A stretch of DNA of 20,897 bases from a virus. The position numbers were made by a program, and so were the translations under genes. How positions within the stretch are numbered: position 1 is the first letter of the stretch; the number at the start of each line of letters is the position of its first letter. Below the pieces are notes generated by a model. That model ran no database searches and was not told the origin of the DNA. It worked only from the letters and a program-made list of their open reading frames with translations. The stretch is from IMG/VR virus record IMGVR_UViG_3300034117_000531, positions 1-20,897 of that record; one strand, written 5' to 3'. Positions 1 to 9,577 of this stretch are shown in pieces.

Positions 1-1
1 T

Positions 2-3000
2 GCTAATTGGAATGGAGATTTGTTCAGTCCAGGTTTTATATATGACTCTGTTGAAATTTCAGACTGGAAAGCATATGGCATTTATCTTCCTGGAAAGGTT
101 GTTAGATATAACGGTGTCTATTATGAATCGTCGACACGTATAAACGGTGATGAAACTTTTGATTTTAACAAATGGGTTAAACTATCTAAAAAACCTGCAC
201 CTGATCTGTTGCCTAATTTTGACTACAAGATCAATCAGTTTGAAGATTTCTATAGCTTAGATATTGATAACTTTGATTACGGGCAACAACAGTTAGCACA
301 ACATTTAATTGGTTATACTCCTCGCACGTATCTAAACAATATCTTTACCAATGCCACAGCACAATACAAGTTCTATCAAGGATTTATTCGTGAAAAAGGT
401 ACTCGAAATGCAATTGATAAAATTGTAAAAGCAGGAACCTTTGCACGTAAAGGTGACGTTTCTTTTAATGAAGATTGGGCTTTTAGAGTAGGACATTTTG
501 GCGGATTTGAAACATATAAAGAAATTGAATTTAAACTAGAAGAAGGTACAGCAATTGAAAATCCTTATGTTGTTAAATTTATTTCTGAGATGCCTTCAAA
601 TGCCAGCAATTTAATTAACTATACATCTTCTACAAATTTATTAATTTCTCCATCGGGATACAATCCTGCACAGACATTTAAAGTATACAATAGCACAGGC
701 TATGAAGATACAAATATTGATTTAACCACTGTTGGATATGTTAGATTAGATGACGTTACATCTACAGCATATAATAAAAATAGTTTATTAGACATTGCAA
801 ACAATTCTTCTATTCAAGAAGGCGACACTATTTGGATGGGGTTCTTAGAGAATGGTGACTGGGATGTTTATAGATATTCTAGACAAACTGCAAAAGTTTC
901 TGGAGTGTATGTAAGTGCGCCAGCAACCGCTATTACCTTTACTACTGACATACATCACAGTCTTGCAGTGGGTGATATTGTTTCAGTTGTTAAATTTAAT
1001 GATCAAGTGAATGGTGTCTACATTGTTACTGAAATTCCAGAACTAAATCAATTTACTGTTGCATCTGGTTTAACAACTATTGTTAATGATGACTTATTAG
1101 CGTTCGGCGCATTGTTTAAATTTGATGATGTTCGTTATCAGAATTTTGAAGAATTAAAAAATGTTCCTGACCTACGTAAACTTAAAACAGGTGAAAAAAT
1201 ATGGATTGACAATGCACCTGACAAGTGGGCAGTCTATCAAAAGATAAAAAATTATGATACAGGTATAGGAATTAATTCATCTGCATCTCCTATTGCACAG
1301 CAGTTAGGTTTCTCAATCTATGCTTCGGATGATATTCCGTTGGTTATCGTTTCTGCTCCTACATGGGATTTTCCTAGTTACGACAGTACTGGCCGAGTTT
1401 CGGTATTAGAAAAGAACAGACTAACATTAGACAAGCAGTTTGAATATATAATGAACAGTAACGATAAAATATACTGTGACGTATCTTTATCTACTGGATT
1501 TGGTTATTCTTTAAATTATGACAACAGTAAAGAATTAATTTTTACAGGAGCTCCTGAAGCAACAAATGTACGTTCTACTGGTACAAGTGCTATATTATTC
1601 AGCACAGGCAGTGGATATGCAAAGTCTTTTGTTTCTGAAGGTCTTGTAAAGATTAGTTCAAAGAGACCTTTAGTTAATGAAGAAATAACACAGAAAGTTT
1701 TAGTAAGACCTAACTACAACGACACAGTAACTTATTCAACTTCTAGCTATGCTAGATTTGGTCATTCTATATACTTAAATCAAGTTGTTTCTACTAGTTC
1801 TTCAACACTTCTTGTTAGTGCTCCAGGGGATGGCGTGAACAATACAGGAACTGGTCATGTATATGCCTATTACCTAAGTACAACTACTTCTGCAACAAAT
1901 CTTGTTAGCATTACACAACACTTATCTTCTAACTTAGAAGATGGCATATCTTTAAGACCTGAAGGAATTACACAAAATTCTCAAATGCAATGGGGACATA
2001 AGATTGCAGGAGATTATGCTGGCAAATTTATTGCTATCAGTGCTCCTGGCTACACTACATCTTCCACTTCGGGTATTGTTCAAATTTTTGACAATAGTTT
2101 AAACTGGAAGCAAACTATTGTTTCACCGTTTGGAACAACTGATATATTTGGCGACGATGTATACGTATCTGCTTCTGGCAAATTTATGTTCATCTCGTCA
2201 GTTAATACAAAACTGATCGGTGAAGGTTTTGGTAAAGTTGCAGTTTACACGGCTACTAACTTAACATCTACAGGTACATATATACTTCGTCAAGTTATTG
2301 ACAATCCTGTTCTTACTAACGATCTTAAATTTGGTCAGGCTATTTCATTGAGCAAGAACGAAACAGTATTAACAGTTAGTTCTTTAGGAAAAAATAGATC
2401 TAAGATTTACGGATTTGATGAAGGAACTCGATTTGGTGAAACTACATTTGACCAGGGAACTACACGTTTTATATCTCCTATTTCAGATGCTGGTGCAGTC
2501 TATGTTTATAACAACCTGGGTGATTATTTTATTCAGGCTGAAGAATTAAACGATGCTGACTTTATTGAAGGTAGTCGTTATGGAACATCTGTTGTTGCAA
2601 CAAATGATGCAGTTTATGTAGGAGCCCCGTGGTATGTTTCTGCATCTGAAGCAGACGGCTCTACATTCTTTCAGTTCAATAAGATTGACAACACAAAAAA
2701 TAGCTGGTCGTTACTGAGAGAGCAACCAGACCTAGTTGAAATTGATACTGTAAAGAGAATTGTTTTAATTGATTCTGTAAATGAAGAAGTAATTGAATAC
2801 TTAGATGTAATTGATCCTTTAAAAGGAAAAATTGCAGGAATTGCCGAACAAGAGTTAAAATATAAGTCTGCTTCCGATCCTGCAACATATTCTATAGGTA
2901 CTATTGGTACAATCAACGATTCTGAAACTAACTGGATTGACGAACACGTTGGCGAATTGTGGTGGGATCTAAGTACCGCTAAGTATGTATGGTACGAACA

Positions 3001-6000
3001 GGGCGATGACATCTTTAGAAAAAATAACTGGGGTAAACTATTCCCGGGTGCAACTATTGATGTTTATGAATGGGTCAAATCTAATTTACTACCTACCGAA
3101 TGGGCATCACAAGCAGATACTTCGGAAGGATTAACTAATGGTATCAGTGGTCAGCCTAAGTATCCTGATAACAGTATTGTTTCTGTTAAGCAAGTTTGGA
3201 ACACTGTAACGAATTCATTTGAAAATGTCTTTTTCTTCTGGGTTAAGAATAAAGTATTAATTCCTGATGCTAAAAATAGAAGAATCAGTGCATATCAAGT
3301 TTCGAGTTTGATTGCGGATCCAGTATCGAATGGTTTGAAATTTGCTGAAATTTTATCTTCTGACTCGGTTGCTTTTGCAAATATTCAACCTATGCTAATA
3401 GGAAATTATATTAATGCAAATATTTCTACAGATGAAATAAAAAATTCTATCCCTAGACATACAGAATGGTTGTTGTTAGAAGAAGGTTCAGCATCAAGTA
3501 TGCCAAATACAATGTTGAATAAAAAACTATTTGACAGTCTATTGGGTCGTGATGCATTAGGAAATCTAGTACCCGACATCAATTTGTCATATAGAAACAA
3601 ATACGGAATTGGAATTAGACCTCAACAGACTCTGTTCAAAGACAGACTGCAAGCATTAAGAAATATTGTTGAGTTTGCTAATTCTGTATTAATTGACAGT
3701 AGAATTACAGGTAATTATTCTTTTTCTAATTTAGAACGTAAGGAAGAAATTCCAGATGCATTAGATAGGGAGTATGATTTAATTGTTGAAGATCTAGAAG
3801 AGTTAACTGAGGTCGATACATCAACTTTTAAACAAGCATACATTGAATGTTTCACTTTGAACGGCAAAGTAATTAGTGCAGTAGTTACAGATCCTGGCTT
3901 CGGATATGCATTACCTCCAAAAGTTAATGTTAACGCTACAACAGGTATCGGTGCAGTTATTGAAACAGAAATTGATGTAAATGGTCGAGTAATTAATGCT
4001 GTTGTTACTGCACCTGGATCAAATTACGTTGAAGAAAGTCCTGTAGTAGTAGTCAGACCACATACAGTGATTGTACAGGTTAACACTGAATACGGAAATC
4101 GCTGGACAAAACATATCTACGACTATTTGTACAAAACATGGTTAAGAATTAAAACTCAAACATATAATACTCCATTGTACTGGAAATATGCTGATTGGGT
4201 AAAGTCTACTTATGACGGATTTAAAGATTACAAATATGTTGTTAATGATACATATGAAGTAGCAACACTAAATGACACAGTACCTGGTGATTACGTAAAA
4301 ATTAAAAATGCCGGAGATGGTAATTACATTATTTTAGAAAAGTTAACCGACACTGAAATAGGTGATTTTTCAACGTCTTACGATATCATTTATAGACAAA
4401 ATGGAACTGTTCAAATTCTGGACACTATTTGGAACTACTCGGACAGTAACTATGCCTATGATGTTGCAACATTAGAGGAAACTCTGTATGATCAAATTCC
4501 TGATCTAGAGCTATTCTATATTTTAACAGCACTTAAAGACGATATCTTTGTTAGAGATTTAAAAATCAACTGGAATCTATTATTCTTTAAGGCAGTCAAA
4601 TATGCACTAACTGAACAGAAGTTGCTCGATTGGGCATTTAAAACTTCTTTCATTAATGTCAAAAACAACATAGGCAGTTTAGATCAAAGATCTGTTTATC
4701 AATTGGAAAATGAACAATACTTTGAAGATTATATTAAAGAAGTAAAACCTTATAGAACAAAGATTAGATCTTACACATCTATCTATAATAATAACGTTGA
4801 CCAAGGATCTGTATATTTGACAGATTTTGATTTGCCTTCTTATTATAACTCTTCTACTGGAAAGTTTGAAGTTGTGCAGTTAGGTAATACATTGCTAGAT
4901 GAGTATCCTAGAAAGTCTTGGAATGACAACTACAAATATTATGTTAAATCTATTGAAGTTGGAAATAAAGGTGCAGGGTACACTCAACGACCTAACGTCC
5001 AAATTACTACTGCTCTAGGAGATAGCGGCGTCGGCGCTAAAGCAGAAGCCTATATTAGAAACGGTGAACTATATAAAGTTCTAGTTACTCATCCTGGTTC
5101 TGGATATGTTACTCCTCCTCTAGTTACAATTACTGGCGGCGGCCAGTACGTGACATCAACTGCAACTGTATCAGTTGTAATGGGTAATGACACAATTAGA
5201 AAAAACACTGTTGGTATTAAATTTGACAGAGTTGGTACAGGCTACGAATTAGGTGATACTACAGTAACTGAAACGTTCGTCTGTTCAGGAGATGCAAATA
5301 AGTTTGTACTTAGCTGGTTAGCTGAACCTAACAAGTCTAATATTACTCCATTAGTAGATGGTAAGTTGGTGCTTGCTACTGACTATACTATTGAATATTA
5401 TACAGAAACATATAATAATTACACTAAGAAATATTCTAGGTTTGTATTTTTAAACTATGTTCCTGGTGAAGGACAGATATTTAAAATTACATATAATAAA
5501 AATATCAACCTTTATACAGCAGTTGATAGAATTCATAATTATTACGAACCTACAGACAGCATGCCTGGACTAGAATTGCCTCTATTAATGTCTGGTGCAG
5601 AATTTGGTGAGACTCAACTGCAAGGTTTAAGATTTGATTATTCTCCACCTTGGGGCCACGGAGCATACGACAACAATTCTGCATGGTCTGACTTAACTGA
5701 TTACTATGCTTCTGCAAAATTAGTAGCAGATGCGCTTTACAATACAGGTACACTAGTATTAAGTACCACTGAAGGAATTTCTCCAGGGCAGAAAATTATC
5801 TTAACGAACACTGCCTTAAATTATCTAAGGACAGATACTGTAGTTGTTTCTGTTAACACTGGCGCCAACTCGATTGAAGTTAGTAATTATGAATTTCAAA
5901 TTAAACGTGTTTGGTCTGACAGCCTAACTACCAGAGGAACTTTAGTATTCTACACAGTTGAAGATTTCGGCGGCGATATTAGAGTAGGAGACTACGCAGA

Positions 6001-9000
6001 AATTTGGGGAATTAATGGAGGCGAAGGCGGAACACTTACTGGCTTCGACGGTAGATATCAAGTAACTGGAGTTGGTACAGATAGATTTACTGCAATCGGA
6101 ACGGGCACACACTGGTCTAGTGTGTTGTCGACATCGACTGTGCGTTCTGCTCCAGCAGGCACAACAGTTCGTATTCCATCAATGTTAAGAGACTACGAAG
6201 TTACATCAACTTATAAGATATATTCTTTTGCTGATGATATCATAAACACTACAACAGTTTATTATGATACTTTAATTTCTATTCAAGATGTTTCAACATC
6301 ATCTGTTTACTTAGATTATTCTACTTTGCCGTTGCAAACAAGTTCATTGGCTGAATATGTTGAAACAACTGCTACTTCTAGCGGAACACTTGCTCTTACT
6401 ATTCGTGGGCTAGGCCTAAGTGGTCATCATATTGATGTTGATATTTACGGATATCCAAAATTAGAATTTTGGAAAGATAATTTTAATGTTAACGGAGTTG
6501 ACACAGAACTTACAGCAGGATCCTGGGACAGTGCTGGCAACTTTGTTGGAGCACTAGGAGTAAATCCTACAGACTTAACAGTCAATGGCAGCGGCTTCTT
6601 AAATGCTCAATTAGGGTATGCTCCCGAAGAGCATGTTAAAGGACAGACATTTGATAGTGTTAGTATTAATGTCTATACACAAGAAAATAACTCATCTCCT
6701 CTAGTAATTTCAGGCGCTGTTCCTGTAGTCAGCGGTAGAGTTTCTGTTACTACATTGCCACATCCTGTTACAGAATCCGTAGGTGTTCAGGTAGAATATA
6801 AAGGATTAATTTTTGATAGATTAGATACTCCACCTAATCCTGGTACAATAGGTCCTTATTTTAGCTCTTCTCTTGCTACGCCAATCGGCGTTTCTGGGGC
6901 ACCTATCGGAGCCTCTGCCGGTGACGATACATTTACTGGACCCTATTCGCTAGGGTTTAATTGGAACATGTTTGGTACAGTGTACACTGAAGTGTACGTT
7001 GGCACAAATGGTTATGTAACGTTTGGCGGAGGAGATACTGAGTACACGCCTTTAAATATCGACGCTCTTGAAAATCCATCAATTATGGTGATGTTCTGCG
7101 ACTTATGGCAGGCAATAGGAATATTCGGTCAACCATTAGAAAACGGACAACTTCCTGGGCTATGGTTCGATACCGGTACGATTTCAGGAACAACTACTCA
7201 ATTTAATTACTGGAGATTGCGCTTTCAAGGTAGTCATTACCAGAAAAGAGATGAACCTGGAGTGTTACCTGCGTACCAGTATGAACTCGGATTATATTCT
7301 GATGGAGTGAATCAGTATGTAGAAATGATTTATGAAAACACATGGCGCGAGTATGATCCTTTAAACGCTTCATCTTCTGTTCCAAATGGCGGATTTATAA
7401 CAGGTATTTCTAATCAAAATGGCGCTAATGCCGTTCAGGTGCCGTATACTTCTATACAAAATAATACCAGTCATGTATTCTATAGTACTTCGGAGGGCGG
7501 AAACTGGCAGTATGCAGGACAAGGAAGTTTTGATCCTAATAAAGAACCGTATAACTTTACAGCAAGAAATCAGTTCTTTATCTATGATCGAACTTTGTAC
7601 ATTGCTCCTCAGACAACAACTGGTAGAGCAGGTTATACATTAATGACCATGGGAGGCGATTATCTGTTAGATAGTAACCTAGTATCAGTTAGTGATCAAT
7701 CATCTGTATTAATTCCTAGTTTAGCTAGTATAGACGATGTTCGTTCTGTTTATGTAACAGTTAATGGTACTCAAATTTTTGAAACACTATCAACTTCATC
7801 ATATGGTTATATGGTATCTCCTACTGGTATTGAAAATAATAGAGCGGCAGTTACAGTTTACAATATTCCTGCTGGTACTAACGTGATTCAAGCATGGTTT
7901 TTTGAAACTAACTATCCTGAGTTTAACGGAGTTTGGACAGAATATTTCAACATTACTACAACTACTACTGTGTTGAATTTAACAAAGCCTATTGCTAATA
8001 TAGAACCGATTAGTGCTCAGGTATTAGTAGAATATGAAGCATTGGCTGGAGCAGGCAGAAGAAGACTTTCTCCTCCTGATGTGACTTATTATAAATTTGA
8101 TGGAACTCAACTTACATTCAATATTGACAATAAGCCTAGACCATCAGGTACATATTCTATTGAAACAGTGCATGTTTACTTAAATGGCTTCTTACTAAGA
8201 TCGGGCTTTGATTATACGCTATCCGTAAGTAACAGTACAATTACTTTCCCTACCGGATTACTTGTAAACGGTGATGCAATTGCAATCGAAAGCCTTATTG
8301 ATTATGATTATATAGTGTCTGGTAACACGGTTATTTTATCAACTCCTCTTACATCCGGATCTGTAAAAGTAACTACGTTTACAGACCATGATGGCATGTT
8401 GATTAGAACAGAACGTTTCTCAGGTAATTCTATGCGTAGATTTACTCTTAGCTTACCTGTTATTAGTGCAGAGTATGTCTGGGTCTATGTAGACGGAGCA
8501 CCGTTAATACCTGGATATGACTTTGGACTTCTTCCAGATCAACGAACTATTCAACTTAGTGAATGGATATTTGTCAATACGTCAAACGACATTATGATTA
8601 CCTCTATTAATTCACCATTAAGAAATAACGTTACTTTAGGTTATAGAATTTTTAAAGATATTTTTGATAGAACATCATATACTCGATTATCAGATTTTTA
8701 CAGTACACGTTTAACTAAAGAGTTAACGCTCACTGATACTGAAATTCACGTTGAAGATTCTAGCAGATTGATTCCTCCTAATCCTATTAGAAATATTCCA
8801 GGAGTAGTATTTGTTGACAGCGAACGTATTGAGTTCTTTGAAAAAGCCAGTAATACATTAAGCAATTTACGAAGAAGCACTCACGGCACAGCACCCGCAT
8901 TGTTTTCTGAAGTTGGAACTAAACTAATGGATCAAAGTACACAACAACAAGTTCCCTACAGTGATGTAATTAAGAAGCAATATCATATTACTACCAGCAC

Positions 9001-9574
9001 AACAAATGCTCGAGTATTAAGTACTGTAACTAACTCGTTCAACACATACACATTTGTTATTAGCACTTCCAGTTATTCCACTGACGTGGGCCCATACCAG
9101 TTTGTGTGTGACGGAATTACTCTTTCTACATCGACTGATGCAACTAATCAGGTAACTATTAAGTACGGTGGAAGGACACTTCGCAAAACAAGTACCTTGG
9201 TACATGATTCTAGAAGAGCCTATGATACGACTTCAACAAGTTTAGTAACACTGGATTCTGAATTTACTGTAGTTTATAATTCGTTGACTAACAATCATGA
9301 ATTAAAATTAAATATTGAGGGATTTGTTTCCGGAGTGAGATTAGAAATTGAACAAAGAACTGGTCAGTTCTGGCAACCGATTGAAGAAGTATCTGCTAAT
9401 GAGTGGGTAATTAAATCTTCGTTATTGACTGCTGTAACACCGCAGGCTATGTTTATACAACAGAAAACAACAGAATTACCTGATTATTATTATTATGGTG
9501 GAGATCCTACTCTAACAGACAATAATAATTTTGAATTGACAGACGACAATAACAATCCGATAGAGGGATATTAA
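2..9574 (+). CDS. Giant virion structural protein (5'-truncated, at least 3190 residues)
   Basis: The frame is open to the left edge, so the gene starts outside the window; the TTG at 20 is only the first start-like codon. Residues below count from that TTG. The protein is built of beta-rich modules: seven FG-GAP-like blades (about 430-890), a GELWWD/YEWVKS segment (about 978-1030), Gly-Tyr/Pro repeats (about 1290-1345 and 1650-1705), a helical stretch with HIYDYLYKTW (about 1365), a KEVKPYRTKIR motif (about 1573), a NIDO-like domain (about 2306-2478), several 'NG...G-x-DY...GD' beta modules (about 2580-2870), and an RRSTHGTAP segment (about 2951). The C-terminus is rich in Asn and Asp. No signal peptide, membrane segment or catalytic motif is seen. 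Size, modules and position ahead of fibre genes fit the very large tail or baseplate-associated proteins of marine T4-like phages. The exact place in the virion is unknown. Confidence 0.85.
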   Translation, partial: ANWNGDLFSPGFIYDSVEISDWKAYGIYLPGKVVRYNGVYYESSTRINGDETFDFNKWVKLSKKPAPDLLPNFDYKINQFEDFYSLDIDNFDYGQQQLAQHLIGYTPRTYLNNIFTNATAQYKFYQGFIREKGTRNAIDKIVKAGTFARKGDVSFNEDWAFRVGHFGGFETYKEIEFKLEEGTAIENPYVVKFISEMPSNASNLINYTSSTNLLISPSGYNPAQTFKVYNSTGYEDTNIDLTTVGYVRLDDVTSTAYNKNSLLDIANNSSIQEGDTIWMGFLENGDWDVYRYSRQTAKVSGVYVSAPATAITFTTDIHHSLAVGDIVSVVKFNDQVNGVYIVTEIPELNQFTVASGLTTIVNDDLLAFGALFKFDDVRYQNFEELKNVPDLRKLKTGEKIWIDNAPDKWAVYQKIKNYDTGIGINSSASPIAQQLGFSIYASDDIPLVIVSAPTWDFPSYDSTGRVSVLEKNRLTLDKQFEYIMNSNDKIYCDVSLSTGFGYSLNYDNSKELIFTGAPEATNVRSTGTSAILFSTGSGYAKSFVSEGLVKISSKRPLVNEEITQKVLVRPNYNDTVTYSTSSYARFGHSIYLNQVVSTSSSTLLVSAPGDGVNNTGTGHVYAYYLSTTTSATNLVSITQHLSSNLEDGISLRPEGITQNSQMQWGHKIAGDYAGKFIAISAPGYTTSSTSGIVQIFDNSLNWKQTIVSPFGTTDIFGDDVYVSASGKFMFISSVNTKLIGEGFGKVAVYTATNLTSTGTYILRQVIDNPVLTNDLKFGQAISLSKNETVLTVSSLGKNRSKIYGFDEGTRFGETTFDQGTTRFISPISDAGAVYVYNNLGDYFIQAEELNDADFIEGSRYGTSVVATNDAVYVGAPWYVSASEADGSTFFQFNKIDNTKNSWSLLREQPDLVEIDTVKRIVLIDSVNEEVIEYLDVIDPLKGKIAGIAEQELKYKSASDPATYSIGTIGTINDSETNWIDEHVGELWWDLSTAKYVWYEQGDDIFRKNNWGKLFPGATIDVYEWVKSNLLPTEWASQADTSEGLTNGISGQPKYPDNSIVSVKQVWNTVTNSFENVFFFWVKNKVLIPDAKNRRISAYQVSSLIADPVSNGLKFAEILSSDSVAFANIQPMLIGNYINANISTDEIKNSIPRHTEWLLLEEGSASSMPNTMLNKKLFDSLLGRDALGNLVPDINLSYRNKYGIGIRPQQTLFKDRLQALRNIVEFANSVLIDSRITGNYSFSNLERKEEIPDALDREYDLIVEDLEELTEVDTSTFKQAYIECFTLNGKVISAVVTDPGFGYALPPKVNVNATTGIGAVIETEIDVNGRVINAVVTAPGSNYVEESPVVVVRPHTVIVQVNTEYGNRWTKHIYDYLYKTWLRIKTQTYNTPLYWKYADWVKSTYDGFKDYKYVVNDTYEVATLNDTVPGDYVKIKNAGDGNYIILEKLTDTEIGDFSTSYDIIYRQNGTVQILDTIWNYSDSNYAYDVATLEETLYDQIPDLELFYILTALKDDIFVRDLKINWNLLFFKAVKYALTEQKLLDWAFKTSFINVKNNIGSLDQRSVYQLENEQYFEDYIKEVKPYRTKIRSYTSIYNNNVDQGSVYLTDFDLPSYYNSSTGKFEVVQLGNTLLDEYPRKSWNDNYKYYVKSIEVGNKGAGYTQRPNVQITTALGDSGVGAKAEAYIRNGELYKVLVTHPGSGYVTPPLVTITGGGQYVTSTATVSVVMGNDTIRKNTVGIKFDRVGTGYELGDTTVTETFVCSGDANKFVLSWLAEPNKSNITPLVDGKLVLATDYTIEYYTETYNNYTKKYSRFVFLNYVPGEGQIFKITYNKNINLYTAVDRIHNYYEPTDSMPGLELPLLMSGAEFGETQLQGLRFDYSPPWGHGAYDNNSAWSDLTDYYASAKLVADALYNTGTLVLSTTEGISPGQKIILTNTALNYLRTDTVVVSVNTGANSIEVSNYEFQIKRVWSDSLTTRGTLVFYTVEDFGGDIRVGDYAEIWGINGGEGGTLTGFDGRYQVTGVGTDRFTAIGTGTHWSSVLSTSTVRSAPAGTTVRIPSMLRDYEVTSTYKIYSFADDIINTTTVYYDTLISIQDVSTSSVYLDYSTLPLQTSSLAEYVETTATSSGTLALTIRGLGLSGHHIDVDIYGYPKLEFWKDNFNVNGVDTELTAGSWDSAGNFVGALGVNPTDLTVNGSGFLNAQLGYAPEEHVKGQTFDSVSINVYTQENNSSPLVISGAVPVVSGRVSVTTLPHPVTESVGVQVEYKGLIFDRLDTPPNPGTIGPYFSSSLATPIGVSGAPIGASAGDDTFTGPYSLGFNWNMFGTVYTEVYVGTNGYVTFGGGDTEYTPLNIDALENPSIMVMFCDLWQAIGIFGQPLENGQLPGLWFDTGTISGTTTQFNYWRLRFQGSHYQKRDEPGVLPAYQYELGLYSDGVNQYVEMIYENTWREYDPLNASSSVPNGGFITGISNQNGANAVQVPYTSIQNNTSHVFYSTSEGGNWQYAGQGSFDPNKEPYNFTARNQFFIYDRTLYIAPQTTTGRAGYTLMTMGGDYLLDSNLVSVSDQSSVLIPSLASIDDVRSVYVTVNGTQIFETLSTSSYGYMVSPTGIENNRAAVTVYNIPAGTNVIQAWFFETNYPEFNGVWTEYFNITTTTTVLNLTKPIANIEPISAQVLVEYEALAGAGRRRLSPPDVTYYKFDGTQLTFNIDNKPRPSGTYSIETVHVYLNGFLLRSGFDYTLSVSNSTITFPTGLLVNGDAIAIESLIDYDYIVSGNTVILSTPLTSGSVKVTTFTDHDGMLIRTERFSGNSMRRFTLSLPVISAEYVWVYVDGAPLIPGYDFGLLPDQRTIQLSEWIFVNTSNDIMITSINSPLRNNVTLGYRIFKDIFDRTSYTRLSDFYSTRLTKELTLTDTEIHVEDSSRLIPPNPIRNIPGVVFVDSERIEFFEKASNTLSNLRRSTHGTAPALFSEVGTKLMDQSTQQQVPYSDVIKKQYHITTSTTNARVLSTVTNSFNTYTFVISTSSYSTDVGPYQFVCDGITLSTSTDATNQVTIKYGGRTLRKTSTLVHDSRRAYDTTSTSLVTLDSEFTVVYNSLTNNHELKLNIEGFVSGVRLEIEQRTGQFWQPIEEVSANEWVIKSSLLTAVTPQAMFIQQKTTELPDYYYYGGDPTLTDNNNFELTDDNNNPIEGY
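1307..2680 (+). repeat. Seven FG-GAP-like repeats (predicted beta-propeller) in the giant protein
   Basis: Seven protein repeats each begin with an F/W/Y-G-like pair followed, usually 12-20 residues later, by a hydrophobic strand ending in Ala-Pro or its equivalent. They start near residues 430 (LGFSIYA...VSAP), 494 (FGYSLNY...TGAP), 580 (FGHSIYL...VSAP), 658 (WGHKIAG...ISAP), 710 (FGDDVYV...ISSV), 771 (FGQAISL...VSSL) and 854 (YGTSVVA...VGAP). Short strands such as GRVSVLE, GHVYAYY, GIVQIFD, GKVAVYT and GAVYVYN end most blades. Seven such units are the number that closes an integrin-type propeller. The Ca-binding DxDxDG loops of integrins are not evident. Confidence 0.6.
3890..4060 (+). repeat. 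First pair of Gly-Tyr/Pro beta repeats in the giant protein
   Basis: Two copies of a short module are seen: GFGYALPPKVNV and, about 38 residues later, GSNYVEESPVVVV, separated by a G-x-V-I-N-A-V-V strand. The pattern is 'G-x-x-Y-x-x-x-P-x-V-x-V', then a strand, then again. The same module recurs at 4964-5143. Such G-Y-P repeats are common in beta-structured phage tail proteins. Confidence 0.55.
4964..5143 (+). repeat. Second pair of Gly-Tyr/Pro beta repeats in the giant protein
   Basis: GAGYTQRPNVQITT and GSGYVTPPLVTITGGG are about 42 residues apart and bracket the strand GELYKVLVTHP. They match the arrangement of the pair at 3890-4060, so this appears to be a domain duplicated within one protein and separated by about 300 residues of mostly helical sequence. 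Confidence 0.55.
6935..7450 (+). other. NIDO-like (nidogen-type) extracellular domain within the giant protein
   Basis: Residues about 2306-2478 begin with a Gly-Pro-Tyr-x-Leu-Gly-Phe-x-Trp-x-x-Phe-Gly pattern, followed by YTEVYVGTNGYVTFGGG, then an 'IMVMFCDLW' strand and a later stretch (YWRLRFQG, QYELGLYSDG, EMIYEN). This is the layout of nidogen-like domains: a 'F-x-F-F-G-x-x-Y-x-x-V-x-V-x-x-N-G-Y-x-x-F-G' opening, a strand naming a possible metal-binding or structural Asp, and a short amphipathic 'F-Q-x-x-L' end. In cellular proteins this domain is found on adhesive surface proteins. Assigned by eye only. Confidence 0.5.
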
Positions 9575-9577
9575 AAG

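Noticed and set aside
20-22. TTG at 20 as the true start of the giant gene
   Set aside because: The frame stays open to base 2 (A-N-W-N-G-D before the TTG) and no ribosome site precedes it; the gene is cut by the window edge.
2671-3012. 113-residue antisense frame inside the giant gene
   Set aside because: It runs opposite to a long, well-supported coding frame, has a low-complexity Ser-rich composition and no ribosome site.
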